Source: Clostridiales bacterium
GTDB lineage: Bacteria; Bacillota; Clostridia; Oscillospirales; Acutalibacteraceae
Direction of reading: 5' to 3'
Length of the DNA stretch: 64,000 nt
Assembly: GCA_024684435.1 (NCBI GenBank)
Contig: JAIKWV010000033.1
Location: 1-64,000, forward strand
The notes under the pieces were generated by a model. That model was not told the origin of the DNA. It did not search any database and saw nothing but the letters and a program-made list of their open reading frames with translations. This document shows, piece after piece, positions 1 through 7,669 of this stretch (within the stretch, counting starts at the first letter, position 1; each line of letters begins with the position of its first letter). A program made the position numbers and the translations under genes.

Positions 1-279
1 TTACAGACCGAAAGAGCAGATAGTGGGAATGCTTTGACGGTATGATCGGTGTGAAGCAACCGTACCTATTCTTGGCTCCCACGTTGGGGGCGCGGGTGTC
101 CGGCGGACACCTCTGCCGTAAGGCAGAAGCGCCGACTGACGTGGCAGAGGAGACTGATAGGGTTTGTTCTTGCCCTCTCCGTCACCGCCTATGGGCGGTG
201 CCACCTATCCTACACCACATCGTATAATTTCGGAAAGGGTCGCCGAGTCGTCGACCCCTACAATGATACCCCTGCGTAG

Positions 280-299
280 GGCACGCATATATGCGTGCC
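280..299. repeat. 20-base perfect palindrome, GGCACGCAT type
   Basis: The sequence GGCACGCATATATGCGTGCC is its own reverse complement. It has the same frame as the element at 330-349 but carries C/G where that copy has G/C in the stem. That paired change keeps the stem intact in both. No T-run follows, so a simple terminator is unlikely. Confidence 0.7.
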
Positions 300-329
300 G
301 TTGATCCTCGGTGATGATTTATTTTTTGC

Positions 330-349
330 GGCACGGATTTATCCGTGCC
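330..349. repeat. 20-base palindrome, GGCACGGAT type
   Basis: GGCACGGAT and ATCCGTGCC arms are separated by two T bases. This is the second copy of the element at 280-299, with a compensatory base-pair change in the stem. Confidence 0.7.
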
Positions 350-379
350 CTTCGAAGCGTTGATTTCTCAGCTGTAGGG

Positions 380-427
380 GGGCTGCCGCCCACGGCATTC
401 CTCATACAATGGGCGTGGGCAGCGCCC
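380..427. repeat. Imperfect GC-rich inverted repeat
   Basis: Left arm GGGCTGCCGCCCACG pairs imperfectly with right arm CGTGGGCAGCGCCC across a loop of about 20 bases. It directly follows TGTAGGGG at 373-380, the word that also precedes the nested palindromes at 34963-35040. Confidence 0.5.
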
Positions 428-464
428 AATTATTCATTTTTCAGTATTCATTAAAACAAACAAC

Positions 465-490
465 AACGCCCTCCCGCTCGGGAAGGCGTT
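465..490 (-). terminator. Rho-independent terminator of tyrS
   Basis: AACGCCcTCCC and GGGAaGGCGTT form a stem with a GCTC loop. On the minus strand it is followed by a T-rich tract (gttgttgtttgtttt). It lies about 20 bases past the tyrS stop codon. Confidence 0.85.
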
Positions 491-508
491 ATTTTCATAT
501 CAAATCAC

Positions 509-1735
509 TTATGCAAGGGTGATCTTCTGGAAGCTCTTTTTGCCCTTTTTGATTATCACCGGAGCGGCGGCAAGCTGATCCTTGCTTATTTCCACGTCAA
601 AGCCTGTTACCTTAACGTCGTCGGCAAGTACGCCGCCCTGCTGTATAAGTCTGCGCGCCTCGCCCTTGGATTTTGCAAGGTTGGTCTTTACAAGAATGTC
701 GATAACGTTTATTTTACCGTCAATGAAATCCTCATCTGTAAGCTCGGTGGTGGGCATATTTTCATCTGAAGCGCTGCCGCCGAAGAGGGACCTTGCCGCT
801 GTCTGAGCCTTCTGCGCTTCCTCTTCGCCGTGGATGAGCTTTGTTACCTCATAGGCAAGTATCTCTTTCGCTTTGTTGATCTCACTGCCTTCAAGCTTTG
901 CGTATTCCTCGATCTGCTCCACGGGGATGAAGGTGAGCATCTTCATGCAGTTTACCACGTCTGCGTCGTCCACGTTGCGCCAGTACTGGTAGAAGTCGTA
1001 GGGGGAAGTCTTTTCCGGGTCAAGCCACACGGCGCCCTTTTCAGTCTTGCCCATCTTCCTGCCGTCGCTGGTCTGAAGGAGCTTGAAGGTCATGCCGAAG
1101 ACCTCTTTGCCGTCGCATCTTCTGCACAGCTCAACGCCGCCGATGATATTGCTCCACTGATCGTCGCCGCCAAGCTCAAGCTTACAGTCATACTTGCGGT
1201 TAAGGGTCAGGAAATCGTAGCTCTGCATTATCATATAGTTGAGCTCAAAGAATGAGAGTCCGCGTTCAAGTCTCTGCTTGTAGCACTCTGCGGCAAGCAT
1301 ACGGTTGACTGAAAAATGTACGCCCACCTCACGGAGGAAGTCGATATAATTCAGATTCATAAGCCAGTCGGCGTTGTTGACCATGATAGCCTTGCCGTCT
1401 GAAAAGTCGATGAGACGTGACATCTGCTTCTGGAAGCATTCAATGTTGTGCTCGATGGTCTCCTTTGTGAGCATTTTACGCATATCGGTTTTGCCGGAGG
1501 GGTCGCCTATCATGCCTGTGCCGCCGCCGAAAAGAGCAATAGGGGTATGCCCCGCCTTCTGCATATGAGCCATGACCATGATCTGGACAAAGTGACCTAC
1601 ATGGAGGCTGTCCGCTGTGGGGTCAAAGCCTATGTAAAATTTCATTTTGTGTTTGGTCAGGTATTCCTCGACTCTTTCCGGATCGGTCATCTGGGCGATG
1701 AGACCTCTTGCCTGCAATTCTTCAAAAACATTCAT
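509..1735 (-). CDS. tyrS: Tyrosyl-tRNA synthetase
   Basis: Charges tRNA-Tyr with tyrosine in the cytoplasm. This is a class I enzyme of normal bacterial length (408 aa). The HIGH-type motif is HVGH at residues 45-48, the KMSKS-type motif appears as KMGKT near residue 233, and the tyrosine/ATP pocket segment [12 protein letters not shown] follows the HIGH region. The last 70 residues form an S4-like RNA-binding domain ([17 protein letters not shown]). The ATG start has an AAAGGAAT-type site. The gene stands alone with its own terminator at 465-490. Clostridial tyrS genes often carry a T-box leader; here only about 60 bases separate it from the upstream gene, filled by a hairpin, so there is no room for one. 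Confidence 0.97.
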   Translation of the reverse strand: MNVFEELQARGLIAQMTDPERVEEYLTKHKMKFYIGFDPTADSLHVGHFVQIMVMAHMQKAGHTPIALFGGGTGMIGDPSGKTDMRKMLTKETIEHNIECFQKQMSRLIDFSDGKAIMVNNADWLMNLNYIDFLREVGVHFSVNRMLAAECYKQRLERGLSFFELNYMIMQSYDFLTLNRKYDCKLELGGDDQWSNIIGGVELCRRCDGKEVFGMTFKLLQTSDGRKMGKTEKGAVWLDPEKTSPYDFYQYWRNVDDADVVNCMKMLTFIPVEQIEEYAKLEGSEINKAKEILAYEVTKLIHGEEEAQKAQTAARSLFGGSASDENMPTTELTDEDFIDGKINVIDILVKTNLAKSKGEARRLIQQGGVLADDVKVTGFDVEISKDQLAAAPVIIKKGKKSFQKITLA

Positions 1736-1754
1736 ATCAATATATTCCTTTCGT

Positions 1755-1795
1755 TAAAAAAGGCTGACTAATCAGCGATTAGCGCAGCCCTTTTT
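1755..1795 (-). terminator. Terminator between lipoprotein gene and tyrS
   Basis: GGCTGACTAATC and GATTAGCGCAGCC arms with an AGC loop are flanked by an A-run on one side and a T-run on the other. On the minus strand it ends the lipoprotein gene at 1799 and sits directly before the tyrS ribosome-binding site. It could therefore also limit read-through into tyrS. Confidence 0.75.
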
Positions 1796-1798
1796 GTT

Positions 1799-2608
1799 TT
1801 ACTTTGTCGGCTCGGTTTCTTTAGGGGCGTTCCAATCAAAATCTTTAAACTCGTAGATCTTGTAGAAGTTAAACGTGGCGTTTACATCACCGGCGCTTTC
1901 AAAGGCGCCCAGGCAGGTCGCAGAAGCGTTCACAACAGAGGCGCGTGTGACCTTGATCCAGTTTACTTCGTCTGTCTGAACATTAACTTTTAATTCGAGC
2001 TTACAGCCGGTATATTCAGCTGAGTAATCGTTCAGCTTAAAATAGTCTGAGGATTTTTCAAACTCCTTGAGTACTTCGGTCTTGTCGGTCATGCCGAAAT
2101 ATTTAAGTACGTCCTCAACACTGAGGTTATCGTTAAACTCAATAACGATATCGTAATCGTTTGCCTTTTTGACGTTCATTGCGTTCTCAACGTCCGGCCA
2201 TTCGGCAGTTGCGCTCTTAACGATCGCCGGGTCAATGGATGCAATGCCTTTATTGCCGGGAAGCTTTTCGGAAAGCTTGCTTCCGTAATCAACTGTTTCG
2301 CTGTCGCCTTTGACCATATATCCTTTAATTGTCTTAAAAGCGGACTTGACAAGTTCGTTTTCACACTCAAAGTCAGACGCATCGGTACTGATGTTGATAT
2401 TGAAGGCGGGGGTGCCTTTATCCGCCGCGGCAAGGATCTTGTTGACGTATGAAAGCACAGCTTCTTTGCCATCCGGCAGAGGGGAAAGAGCTTGAAGCTC
2501 GGTGGTGGTCTCATCATTGCCGGCATCCGTCAGAGAACATGAGGCAAGGGAAAAAATCAACGCAAAAATGAGTAAAAACGCGGATAATTTTTTAAATACG
2601 GATTTCAT
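1799..2608 (-). CDS. Predicted lipoprotein of unknown function
   Basis: A 269-residue secreted protein I do not recognise. Residues 1-23 are a lipoprotein signal peptide: a KK-containing N-terminus, a hydrophobic core and a lipobox LASC, so the mature protein should be anchored to the outer face of the membrane by its cysteine. A short polar linker with TTTE follows, then a mixed alpha/beta sequence rich in Asp, Glu and Lys with no repeats or catalytic motif I can name. The ATG at 2608 is preferred to an upstream in-frame start because GGGAG lies just before it and it begins the signal peptide. It is monocistronic, with a terminator at 1755-1795. Confidence 0.75.
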   Translation of the reverse strand: MKSVFKKLSAFLLIFALIFSLASCSLTDAGNDETTTELQALSPLPDGKEAVLSYVNKILAAADKGTPAFNINISTDASDFECENELVKSAFKTIKGYMVKGDSETVDYGSKLSEKLPGNKGIASIDPAIVKSATAEWPDVENAMNVKKANDYDIVIEFNDNLSVEDVLKYFGMTDKTEVLKEFEKSSDYFKLNDYSAEYTGCKLELKVNVQTDEVNWIKVTRASVVNASATCLGAFESAGDVNATFNFYKIYEFKDFDWNAPKETEPTK

Positions 2609-2685
2609 GTTTTTTGCTCCCTTCCGACTTTGTTTATGCTGTAATTTTATCATAGTAAAAATACCTTGTCAATATACTTACTATA

Positions 2686-3936
2686 TCAATAAGCGGATTT
2701 CAAGCCCTGCTCGTCAAACAGAAATGCGGTTTCAAGCGCTATGTTTACGCTTGCCTCAACGGTCTTCATGTCCATATTTTCTTCGGTGTCAAGTCTTGTG
2801 AAGCGATAGGGCGCTTTCCTGATGGGCGCGGCAGCGGAAACGCCTGCCGCGGCAATGCCCTTACGGCTGAAAGCAGCAACGTCGCTGACGCCGGAAAACG
2901 AGCCTGTTGCCGCCGTAAAACCGGCGTTTTCAAACGCCTTTGCAACAAGAGCGCATACATCATTGTCGGCTTTTACGGTGCCGTTTGTGAATTTGTTCAT
3001 TATTGCGAGGCTGTCAAAATCATGCAGGGTATCAAGGACAACGACGGCCGTGGGCAGGGCGGAAAGCTCTTCCTTGTGCGTCTCTACAAAGGCTTTGGCA
3101 CCTGCGTCGCCTGCCTGTTTGCCCCCGGTGATAAGAGCGCAGACCTCGACTTCTTCAAATCTAATATCGTTATCCTGCAAATATTTGAGCACAGCCATTG
3201 AAACATAACAGCCGGAAAGATTGTCGTTGGCGCCTGTTACAGGCTTGGTGGTGCTTACCGAAAAAGCAAAAACTATGTAAACCGGTGTGAAGCCTACCAT
3301 GACCCAGCCTGCCACATTCAGCATTGTATTGATGATCTCCGGAGGCTGGATAAAACGGCAGACAACGGCGCATATCGAAGCGGCGAGAGAGATTGCCACG
3401 CCGAGCAGCGTCATGATATTAACGGGGGCTATCAGCTTCCCTTTGCTGTGGTAAGCGTAATTAAGCTCATAAGGAGAGTCTGCGTTTCCGGTAAAGATGA
3501 TCCTGCGCTTTGCTTCGCCTGAGGCTTTGCGCACACCGTAGACATTGTGAGAAACCAAAGCCTTTGAAAAAAAGTCGATGAATGGTCCTCGGAATACGCT
3601 CTTTATGACCAGACATATGATGGCCGTCACCGTAAGTACGATAGATGAAACGGTAAATGTCAAAAGATACATCAGCGCGGACAGTACCATGATAAAAGAA
3701 AACAGAGGAATATAGCTTGTCAGGAAATGCGGATATGCCTTAAAATCCTCGATCACTGCCGAATCACAGCAGGTGTCAAGCTCACGCTTCATCTCCTCTA
3801 TAGCTTTACCTTCGGCTTCGCTCCCGGTCTCACGGGCGCCCACCGCCTTGCAGAGCTTTTTGGCTCCTCTCACCGAAAAGTTTGCGTATTCACGGAGCTT
3901 TGAGGGATAATTCTGTACGCTTTCGTTTGCTTTCAT
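2686..3936 (-). CDS. Membrane protein with degenerate M28-type peptidase domain
   Basis: 416 aa. Two hydrophobic segments lie near residues 75-112 and two more near 169-228, so the protein is membrane-embedded. The surrounding sequence follows the M28 aminopeptidase fold. GANDNLSG at 235-242 matches the bridging-metal Asp motif, VVVLDTLHD holds the next Asp (302), and SDVAAF and RLDTEENMD fit the late motifs. Key residues are missing: the His-X-Asp motif reads N151-A-D153, the catalytic Glu-Glu pair reads K273-Q274, and the final His motif reads RFTRLDT. I infer a pseudo-enzyme that may still bind something. The start at 3936 has an AAGGAAGTG site; an upstream in-frame start is less likely. 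The substrate or partner is unknown. Confidence 0.75.
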   Translation of the reverse strand: MKANESVQNYPSKLREYANFSVRGAKKLCKAVGARETGSEAEGKAIEEMKRELDTCCDSAVIEDFKAYPHFLTSYIPLFSFIMVLSALMYLLTFTVSSIVLTVTAIICLVIKSVFRGPFIDFFSKALVSHNVYGVRKASGEAKRRIIFTGNADSPYELNYAYHSKGKLIAPVNIMTLLGVAISLAASICAVVCRFIQPPEIINTMLNVAGWVMVGFTPVYIVFAFSVSTTKPVTGANDNLSGCYVSMAVLKYLQDNDIRFEEVEVCALITGGKQAGDAGAKAFVETHKEELSALPTAVVVLDTLHDFDSLAIMNKFTNGTVKADNDVCALVAKAFENAGFTAATGSFSGVSDVAAFSRKGIAAAGVSAAAPIRKAPYRFTRLDTEENMDMKTVEASVNIALETAFLFDEQGLKSAY

Positions 3937-3971
3937 GAAATGACACTTCCTTATAAATTTATATAAATTTG

Positions 3972-4000
3972 TTGACAAATTGCGAATGTGGTAATAAAAT
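3972..4000 (+). promoter_or_regulatory. Promoter of the VanY-type gene
   Basis: TTGACA at 3972-3977 and TAAAAT at 3995-4000 are separated by 17 bases. They lie 44 bases upstream of the ATG at 4044, a good match to the housekeeping sigma consensus. Confidence 0.75.
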
Positions 4001-4043
4001 TAAGTCAGCCCATAAAATTTAAGAAACGGAGGTATAATTCTTT

Positions 4044-5045
4044 ATGAGCGGCAGTATAAATAAGGTAAAGAGCGTAACTGTTATAGCGGTGATCGCGGTA
4101 GTGGTCCTGTGCGTTACTATATATATGATACATTTCAATCCGAACAACAGGAGCGGCGGAGGCATACCCGAGGAAAGCTCTGCCAAATCATCGTCTTACA
4201 TCAACAGCGAAACCCAGAGCAATACAGAAAGTACCGATCCGGAGGGAACGACATTGGAGGATAATTCTGTAACAGAGACGTCAACAGATGTAAAATCCAC
4301 GACCGTTAAAGATCCGGAAGAAAAAACCACAACAGCTGTGACCGCAACAACGGCAGATAAAACAACTACCGAGAAAGCGACCACAGAAAAAGCTGATAAC
4401 AAAACAACGGCGGCTTCAAAAGAGTCAACTACCGCAAAGGGTGAATATGAATACGCATACGCCGGTTTTAACCCTTCTGTTGCGGATACCAGCGGAAAAT
4501 GGAATCTGCTTCTGGTAAACAGGGACTACATACTGCCTGAGGACTACACGGTCAAAAAGGCTACGGCGGCTCCCGGATATAATACCGAGATAGATTATCG
4601 CGTCGCGGGACCGTATACGGAGATGTTCAACGCCGCCAAGAAAGAAGGTCTGACGCTGGTGCCGCTTTCAGGCTATCGCAGGGTCTCCACCCAGAAGAAA
4701 AACTTTGAAAACAAGATAGCGTCGTACACCAAACAGGGCTACAGCAGGGCTGAGGCCACACAACTTGCGGCAAAGAGCATCCTGCCGCCCGGTACAAGCG
4801 AGCACAACGCAGGTCTTGCGATGGATATATGCAGTCTTGAAGAAAGATTTGACCAGACCAAAGAATTCCGCTGGCTTCAGGAGCACGCAGCGGATTACGG
4901 ATTTATCCTCAGATACACCAAGGAAAAACAGAATATCACCAAGATAAAATACGAACCCTGGCATTGGAGATATGTGGGCAAGGAGGCCGCAAAGGCTATG
5001 AAGGCCAGCGGGCAGTGCCTTGAGGAATATCTTGGCTACGCCTGA
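4044..5045 (+). CDS. D-alanyl-D-alanine carboxypeptidase, VanY family
   Basis: Predicted zinc peptidase trimming D-Ala from peptidoglycan stem peptides outside the cell. 333 aa: an N-terminal membrane anchor (about residues 10-30), a long Thr/Glu/Lys linker (about 40-135) and a VanY domain (about 150-330). The active-site motifs are complete: SEHNAGLAMD gives zinc ligands H254 and D261, and EPWHWRY gives catalytic E304 and ligand H307. A GGAGGT site precedes the ATG. The gene has its own promoter and runs convergently into the sugar transferase gene, overlapping its end by 10 bases. Whether it is housekeeping or affects glycopeptide response cannot be told; no vanR/S/H/A genes are nearby, so a resistance role is not supported. 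Confidence 0.9.
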   Translation: MSGSINKVKSVTVIAVIAVVVLCVTIYMIHFNPNNRSGGGIPEESSAKSSSYINSETQSNTESTDPEGTTLEDNSVTETSTDVKSTTVKDPEEKTTTAVTATTADKTTTEKATTEKADNKTTAASKESTTAKGEYEYAYAGFNPSVADTSGKWNLLLVNRDYILPEDYTVKKATAAPGYNTEIDYRVAGPYTEMFNAAKKEGLTLVPLSGYRRVSTQKKNFENKIASYTKQGYSRAEATQLAAKSILPPGTSEHNAGLAMDICSLEERFDQTKEFRWLQEHAADYGFILRYTKEKQNITKIKYEPWHWRYVGKEAAKAMKASGQCLEEYLGYA

Positions 5046-5644
5046 TCTGCGCTTTTGTCATCGTTACTGTCGTCTTCATCGGTTTTACATTCCACATCAC
5101 GGCAGGCGATGACAGCCACGAAGCTCTTTACTAAAATTTTAAAATCAAACCAAAGGCTTTGCTTTTCGATATATTCTTTATCGAGCAAAGCTTTTTGTTT
5201 TGCCGATATGGTGTCTCTGCCGCTTATCTGAGCCAGTCCGGTTATTCCGGGCAGAACAGAATATACTCCGTATTCTTCCCTGAGCCTGCGTATCTCATCC
5301 TCGTCGGGAATAAGCGGTCGGGGACCGACAAAGCTCATCGTACCCTCAAGCACATTTATGAGCTGAGGCAGCTCGTCTATGCTGGTCTTTCTGAGAAACT
5401 GTCCGCCGGGGATAAGGCAGTCGTCCATTTCGGTAAGATCCTTTGTGGCGGAGACCCTTGTGCCTATGCGCAGGGTCCTGAATTTGCGGATCTCAAAAAG
5501 TTTATTGTCCTTGCCAACTCTGTCCTGCTTATACACGACAGGCCTGCCGCTGACTATGAATATAAACAAGTAAACCCCAAGCAGAACAGGGGAGAGAAGG
5601 ATAAGCCCTATAAGGCTGAAAAAAATATCAAAAAATCGTTTCAT
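5036..5644 (-). CDS. Undecaprenyl-phosphate sugar-1-phosphate transferase (bacterial sugar transferase)
   Basis: Starts polysaccharide repeat units by moving a sugar-1-phosphate from a UDP-sugar onto undecaprenyl phosphate at the inner membrane face. This is the short 202-aa form: one N-terminal membrane segment (residues 8-33) and the catalytic domain. It shows the family hallmarks KQDRVGKDNKLFEIRKFRT, the RKTSIDELPQLINVLEG segment, SFVGPRPL and PGITGLAQISGRD. The C-terminal tail is acidic. The ATG has an AAGGATG site. No glycosyltransferase gene adjoins it, and the large polysaccharide locus at 46-62 kb has no enzyme of this kind, so it may serve that locus from a distance (inference). Its sugar specificity is not readable from the sequence. 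Confidence 0.9.
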   Translation of the reverse strand: MKRFFDIFFSLIGLILLSPVLLGVYLFIFIVSGRPVVYKQDRVGKDNKLFEIRKFRTLRIGTRVSATKDLTEMDDCLIPGGQFLRKTSIDELPQLINVLEGTMSFVGPRPLIPDEDEIRRLREEYGVYSVLPGITGLAQISGRDTISAKQKALLDKEYIEKQSLWFDFKILVKSFVAVIACRDVECKTDEDDSNDDKSADQA

Positions 5645-5742
5645 TAAACATCATCCTTTGACAAGGAAAAATATGAATCTTTCAGATAAAATTCATATAT
5701 CTATGCGAAAATCCGTATATACAAAATGAAAACAAATAAATA

Positions 5743-6336
5743 TCAGTACAAATAACTGTCTGTAATAAGGACAGCCCTTGCGGGAGCGGCCTCAATACCG
5801 CCCATCCTGACAGGAGGAGCCACAAGAAAATAGTCCCCCGGCTCGACCTCATCAAGAAACAGGTTTTCAAGTATCGCAATATTCTGACTGAGAAAAGCCT
5901 TGTGGGGTTTTATCTGAGCGCCGTAGAAGCCTATGGATACGGAATCCGTGCCAATGAGCTTAATGCCTAACCCTGCCGCTGCTTCAGCCGCGCTGTCCAT
6001 GAACCACGCCTCGCCGCCGCTCTTGATAAGAACGCGCTGGCACAGTCTTGGAAAATAGTTTTCCACCCATTCTCCGGTTATGGGACCCGGCTTGACCTCG
6101 GCTACGGTGCAGGGACCTATAAAACAATCCAGAGGAAGCTTATCTACGGACAGACCGTATTCAAGAAAATGAAGGGGCGCGTCAACGTGAGTACCTGTAT
6201 GAACGCAGGCGGAAACAAGGGTAGTATTGCTCTCTCCGCCCTGTTCAATAAGGCTTACGTGCTCGATCGCCGTTTCCGGGTTGCCCGGGTAAGGCGGAGT
6301 TGAAAGCATATCGCGTGAAATATCAATAAGCTTCAC
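5743..6336 (-). CDS. Cyclase-family metal-dependent hydrolase (kynurenine formamidase-like)
   Basis: 197 aa. Member of the cyclase/KynB family of small metal-dependent amidohydrolases. The signature HTGTHVDAPLHF (about residues 47-58) carries the metal-binding His and Asp residues. The C-terminal part has the usual late segment, ending IEAAPARAVLI. The GTG start at 6336 has a GAGGTG site 6 bases ahead. The prfB stop lies only 13 bases upstream, so the two are probably co-transcribed, although no functional link is evident. There are no tryptophan-degradation genes around, so kynurenine formamidase activity is only one option; other family members act on isatin or other cyclic amides. Confidence 0.8.
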   Translation of the reverse strand: MKLIDISRDMLSTPPYPGNPETAIEHVSLIEQGGESNTTLVSACVHTGTHVDAPLHFLEYGLSVDKLPLDCFIGPCTVAEVKPGPITGEWVENYFPRLCQRVLIKSGGEAWFMDSAAEAAAGLGIKLIGTDSVSIGFYGAQIKPHKAFLSQNIAILENLFLDEVEPGDYFLVAPPVRMGGIEAAPARAVLITDSYLY

Positions 6337-6349
6337 GGTATCACCTCTG

Positions 6350-7468
6350 TCAGTTCTGAAGTTTATTCAGAGATTCCATCTTAAGGTAGGCGTTGATAAA
6401 GCCGTCCAGATCGCCGTCCATCACGGCGTTGATGTTGCCCATTTCAAATCCTGTACGGTGATCTTTTACAAGAGTGTAGGGCATGAATACATACGAACGT
6501 ATCTGACTGCCCCAGCCGATCTCCATCTGAACGCCCTTGATATCTTCTATTTTATCAAGATGCTCCCTTTCCTTTATCTCAATAAGGCGGGATTTCAGCA
6601 TCCTCATTGCCACTTCTCTGTTCTGGTGCTGACTGCGCTCCACCTGACAGGATGTGACGATACCGGTTGGGATATGGGTTATACGCACCGCGGAGGAGGT
6701 CTTGTTGACCTTCTGACCGCCGGCGCCGCTGGAACGGTAAACGTCAATGCGCAGGTCGTCGGGATTTATATCCACTTCTATAGTGTCGTCTATTTCCGGC
6801 ATGACCTCAAGGGAAGCGAATGAGGTGTGCCGTCTGCCTGAGGCGTCAAAGGGGGAGACGCGTACAAGTCTGTGTACGCCGTTTTCGCTCTTGAGGAAGC
6901 CGTAGGCGTTTTCTCCGCTTATGACGAGAACGGCGGATTTAAGACCGGCTTCGTCTCCGTCAAGATAGTCCACCATGGAGGCGTTGAAGCCGTGACGCTC
7001 GCTCCAGTGCATATACATACGCACAAGCATTTCCGCCCAGTCCTGTGCCTCTGTTCCGCCGGCTCCCGCATGGAAGGTGAGAATGGCGTTGTGGGAATCG
7101 TATTCGCCGGTAAGCAGGGTGCTCAAGGTCTGAGATTCAAGCTCGGTTTTTATCGCGTCAACGCTTTTACGGCAATCGTCAAACAGATCAAGGTCACCCT
7201 CTTCATCGGAAAGCTCTATCATCATAAGGGCGTCGTTGAAATCCGCCTCCAGCTTTTCGTAAGTGGAGACCTTGTTTTCAAGTCTGCTCTTTTTCTGCTG
7301 TACGGCGGTGGAGCTCTTTATGTCGTCCCAGAAACCGTCAGCGGTCATCTGGGTCTCAAGCTCGGCTATCTCTTTCTTCATCTCATCAAGGCCCAACGCG
7401 GCTTTAAGCTCGTTGAGCTTTTCGGATTCGCCAAGAAGTTCAAGTCTTAATTCTTCAAATTGCAGCAT
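6350..7468 (-). CDS. prfB: Peptide chain release factor 2
   Basis: Releases finished proteins at UGA and UAA stop codons. 372 aa, normal length. The peptidyl-hydrolysis motif GAGGQ is present in RSSGAGGQKVNKT, and the stop-codon reading motif SPF in RVSPFDASGRRHTSF. In most bacteria prfB carries an in-frame UGA near codon 25 read by +1 frameshifting. Here the reading frame is continuous: the corresponding stretch AALGLDE is coded GCG TTG GGC CTT GAT GAG, without CTT TGA C. Autoregulation by frameshifting is therefore absent. The ATG at 7468 is preferred to a TTG 30 bases upstream because it matches the family start. A promoter lies at 7513-7541. Confidence 0.97.
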   Translation of the reverse strand: MLQFEELRLELLGESEKLNELKAALGLDEMKKEIAELETQMTADGFWDDIKSSTAVQQKKSRLENKVSTYEKLEADFNDALMMIELSDEEGDLDLFDDCRKSVDAIKTELESQTLSTLLTGEYDSHNAILTFHAGAGGTEAQDWAEMLVRMYMHWSERHGFNASMVDYLDGDEAGLKSAVLVISGENAYGFLKSENGVHRLVRVSPFDASGRRHTSFASLEVMPEIDDTIEVDINPDDLRIDVYRSSGAGGQKVNKTSSAVRITHIPTGIVTSCQVERSQHQNREVAMRMLKSRLIEIKEREHLDKIEDIKGVQMEIGWGSQIRSYVFMPYTLVKDHRTGFEMGNINAVMDGDLDGFINAYLKMESLNKLQN

Positions 7469-7512
7469 AGTTAAGATCTCATTTCTTAATAATTTCAATT
7501 ACATACTTTACT

Positions 7513-7541
7513 ATTATATATAAAATTATCGCAGATGTAAA
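7513..7541 (-). promoter_or_regulatory. Promoter of prfB operon
   Basis: Read on the minus strand, TTTACA (7541-7536) and TATAAT (7518-7513) are spaced by 17 bases. They lie about 45 bases upstream of the prfB ATG and point away from the promoter at 7561-7588. Confidence 0.75.
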
Positions 7542-7560
7542 GAAAGTTTTGATTTTTAGC

Positions 7561-7588
7561 TTGAAAAATTTTTTATATTGTATATAAT
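7561..7588 (+). promoter_or_regulatory. Promoter of the RING/zinc-ribbon gene
   Basis: TTGAAA at 7561-7566 and TATAAT at 7583-7588 are separated by 16 bases, about 80 bases upstream of the ATG at 7670. The spacing is slightly short but both boxes are good. Confidence 0.55.
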
Positions 7589-7669
7589 AAATAATTGAGT
7601 CAACATAACATTTACTTTTTTATATGCAATGTTTAGCGTTTATCCCGGAACGGAAGTGAAATATATTTT

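Larger units (their letters stand above)
1..464. other. Gene-free intergenic stretch rich in palindromes
   Basis: No gene is supported here. Open frames on both strands are at most 67 codons, have no good ribosome-binding site and resemble no family I know. The stretch holds short inverted repeats: a CACCGCC/GGCGGTG hairpin at 183-200, two 20-base palindromes at 280-299 and 330-349, and an imperfect inverted repeat at 380-427. The word TGTAGGGG occurs at 373-380 and inverted at 255-262, and recurs in the gap after rplQ. GC-rich repeats of this style are common between genes in gut Firmicutes (general knowledge, not checked). Confidence 0.6.

Noticed and set aside
1..204. A 67-codon minus-strand frame as a real small gene
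   Set aside because: It overlaps the palindromic repeats, has a non-ATG start without ribosome site and no recognisable product.
4044..5045. Vancomycin-resistance gene
   Set aside because: VanY-type carboxypeptidases are common housekeeping enzymes; no vanRSHAX genes are present.
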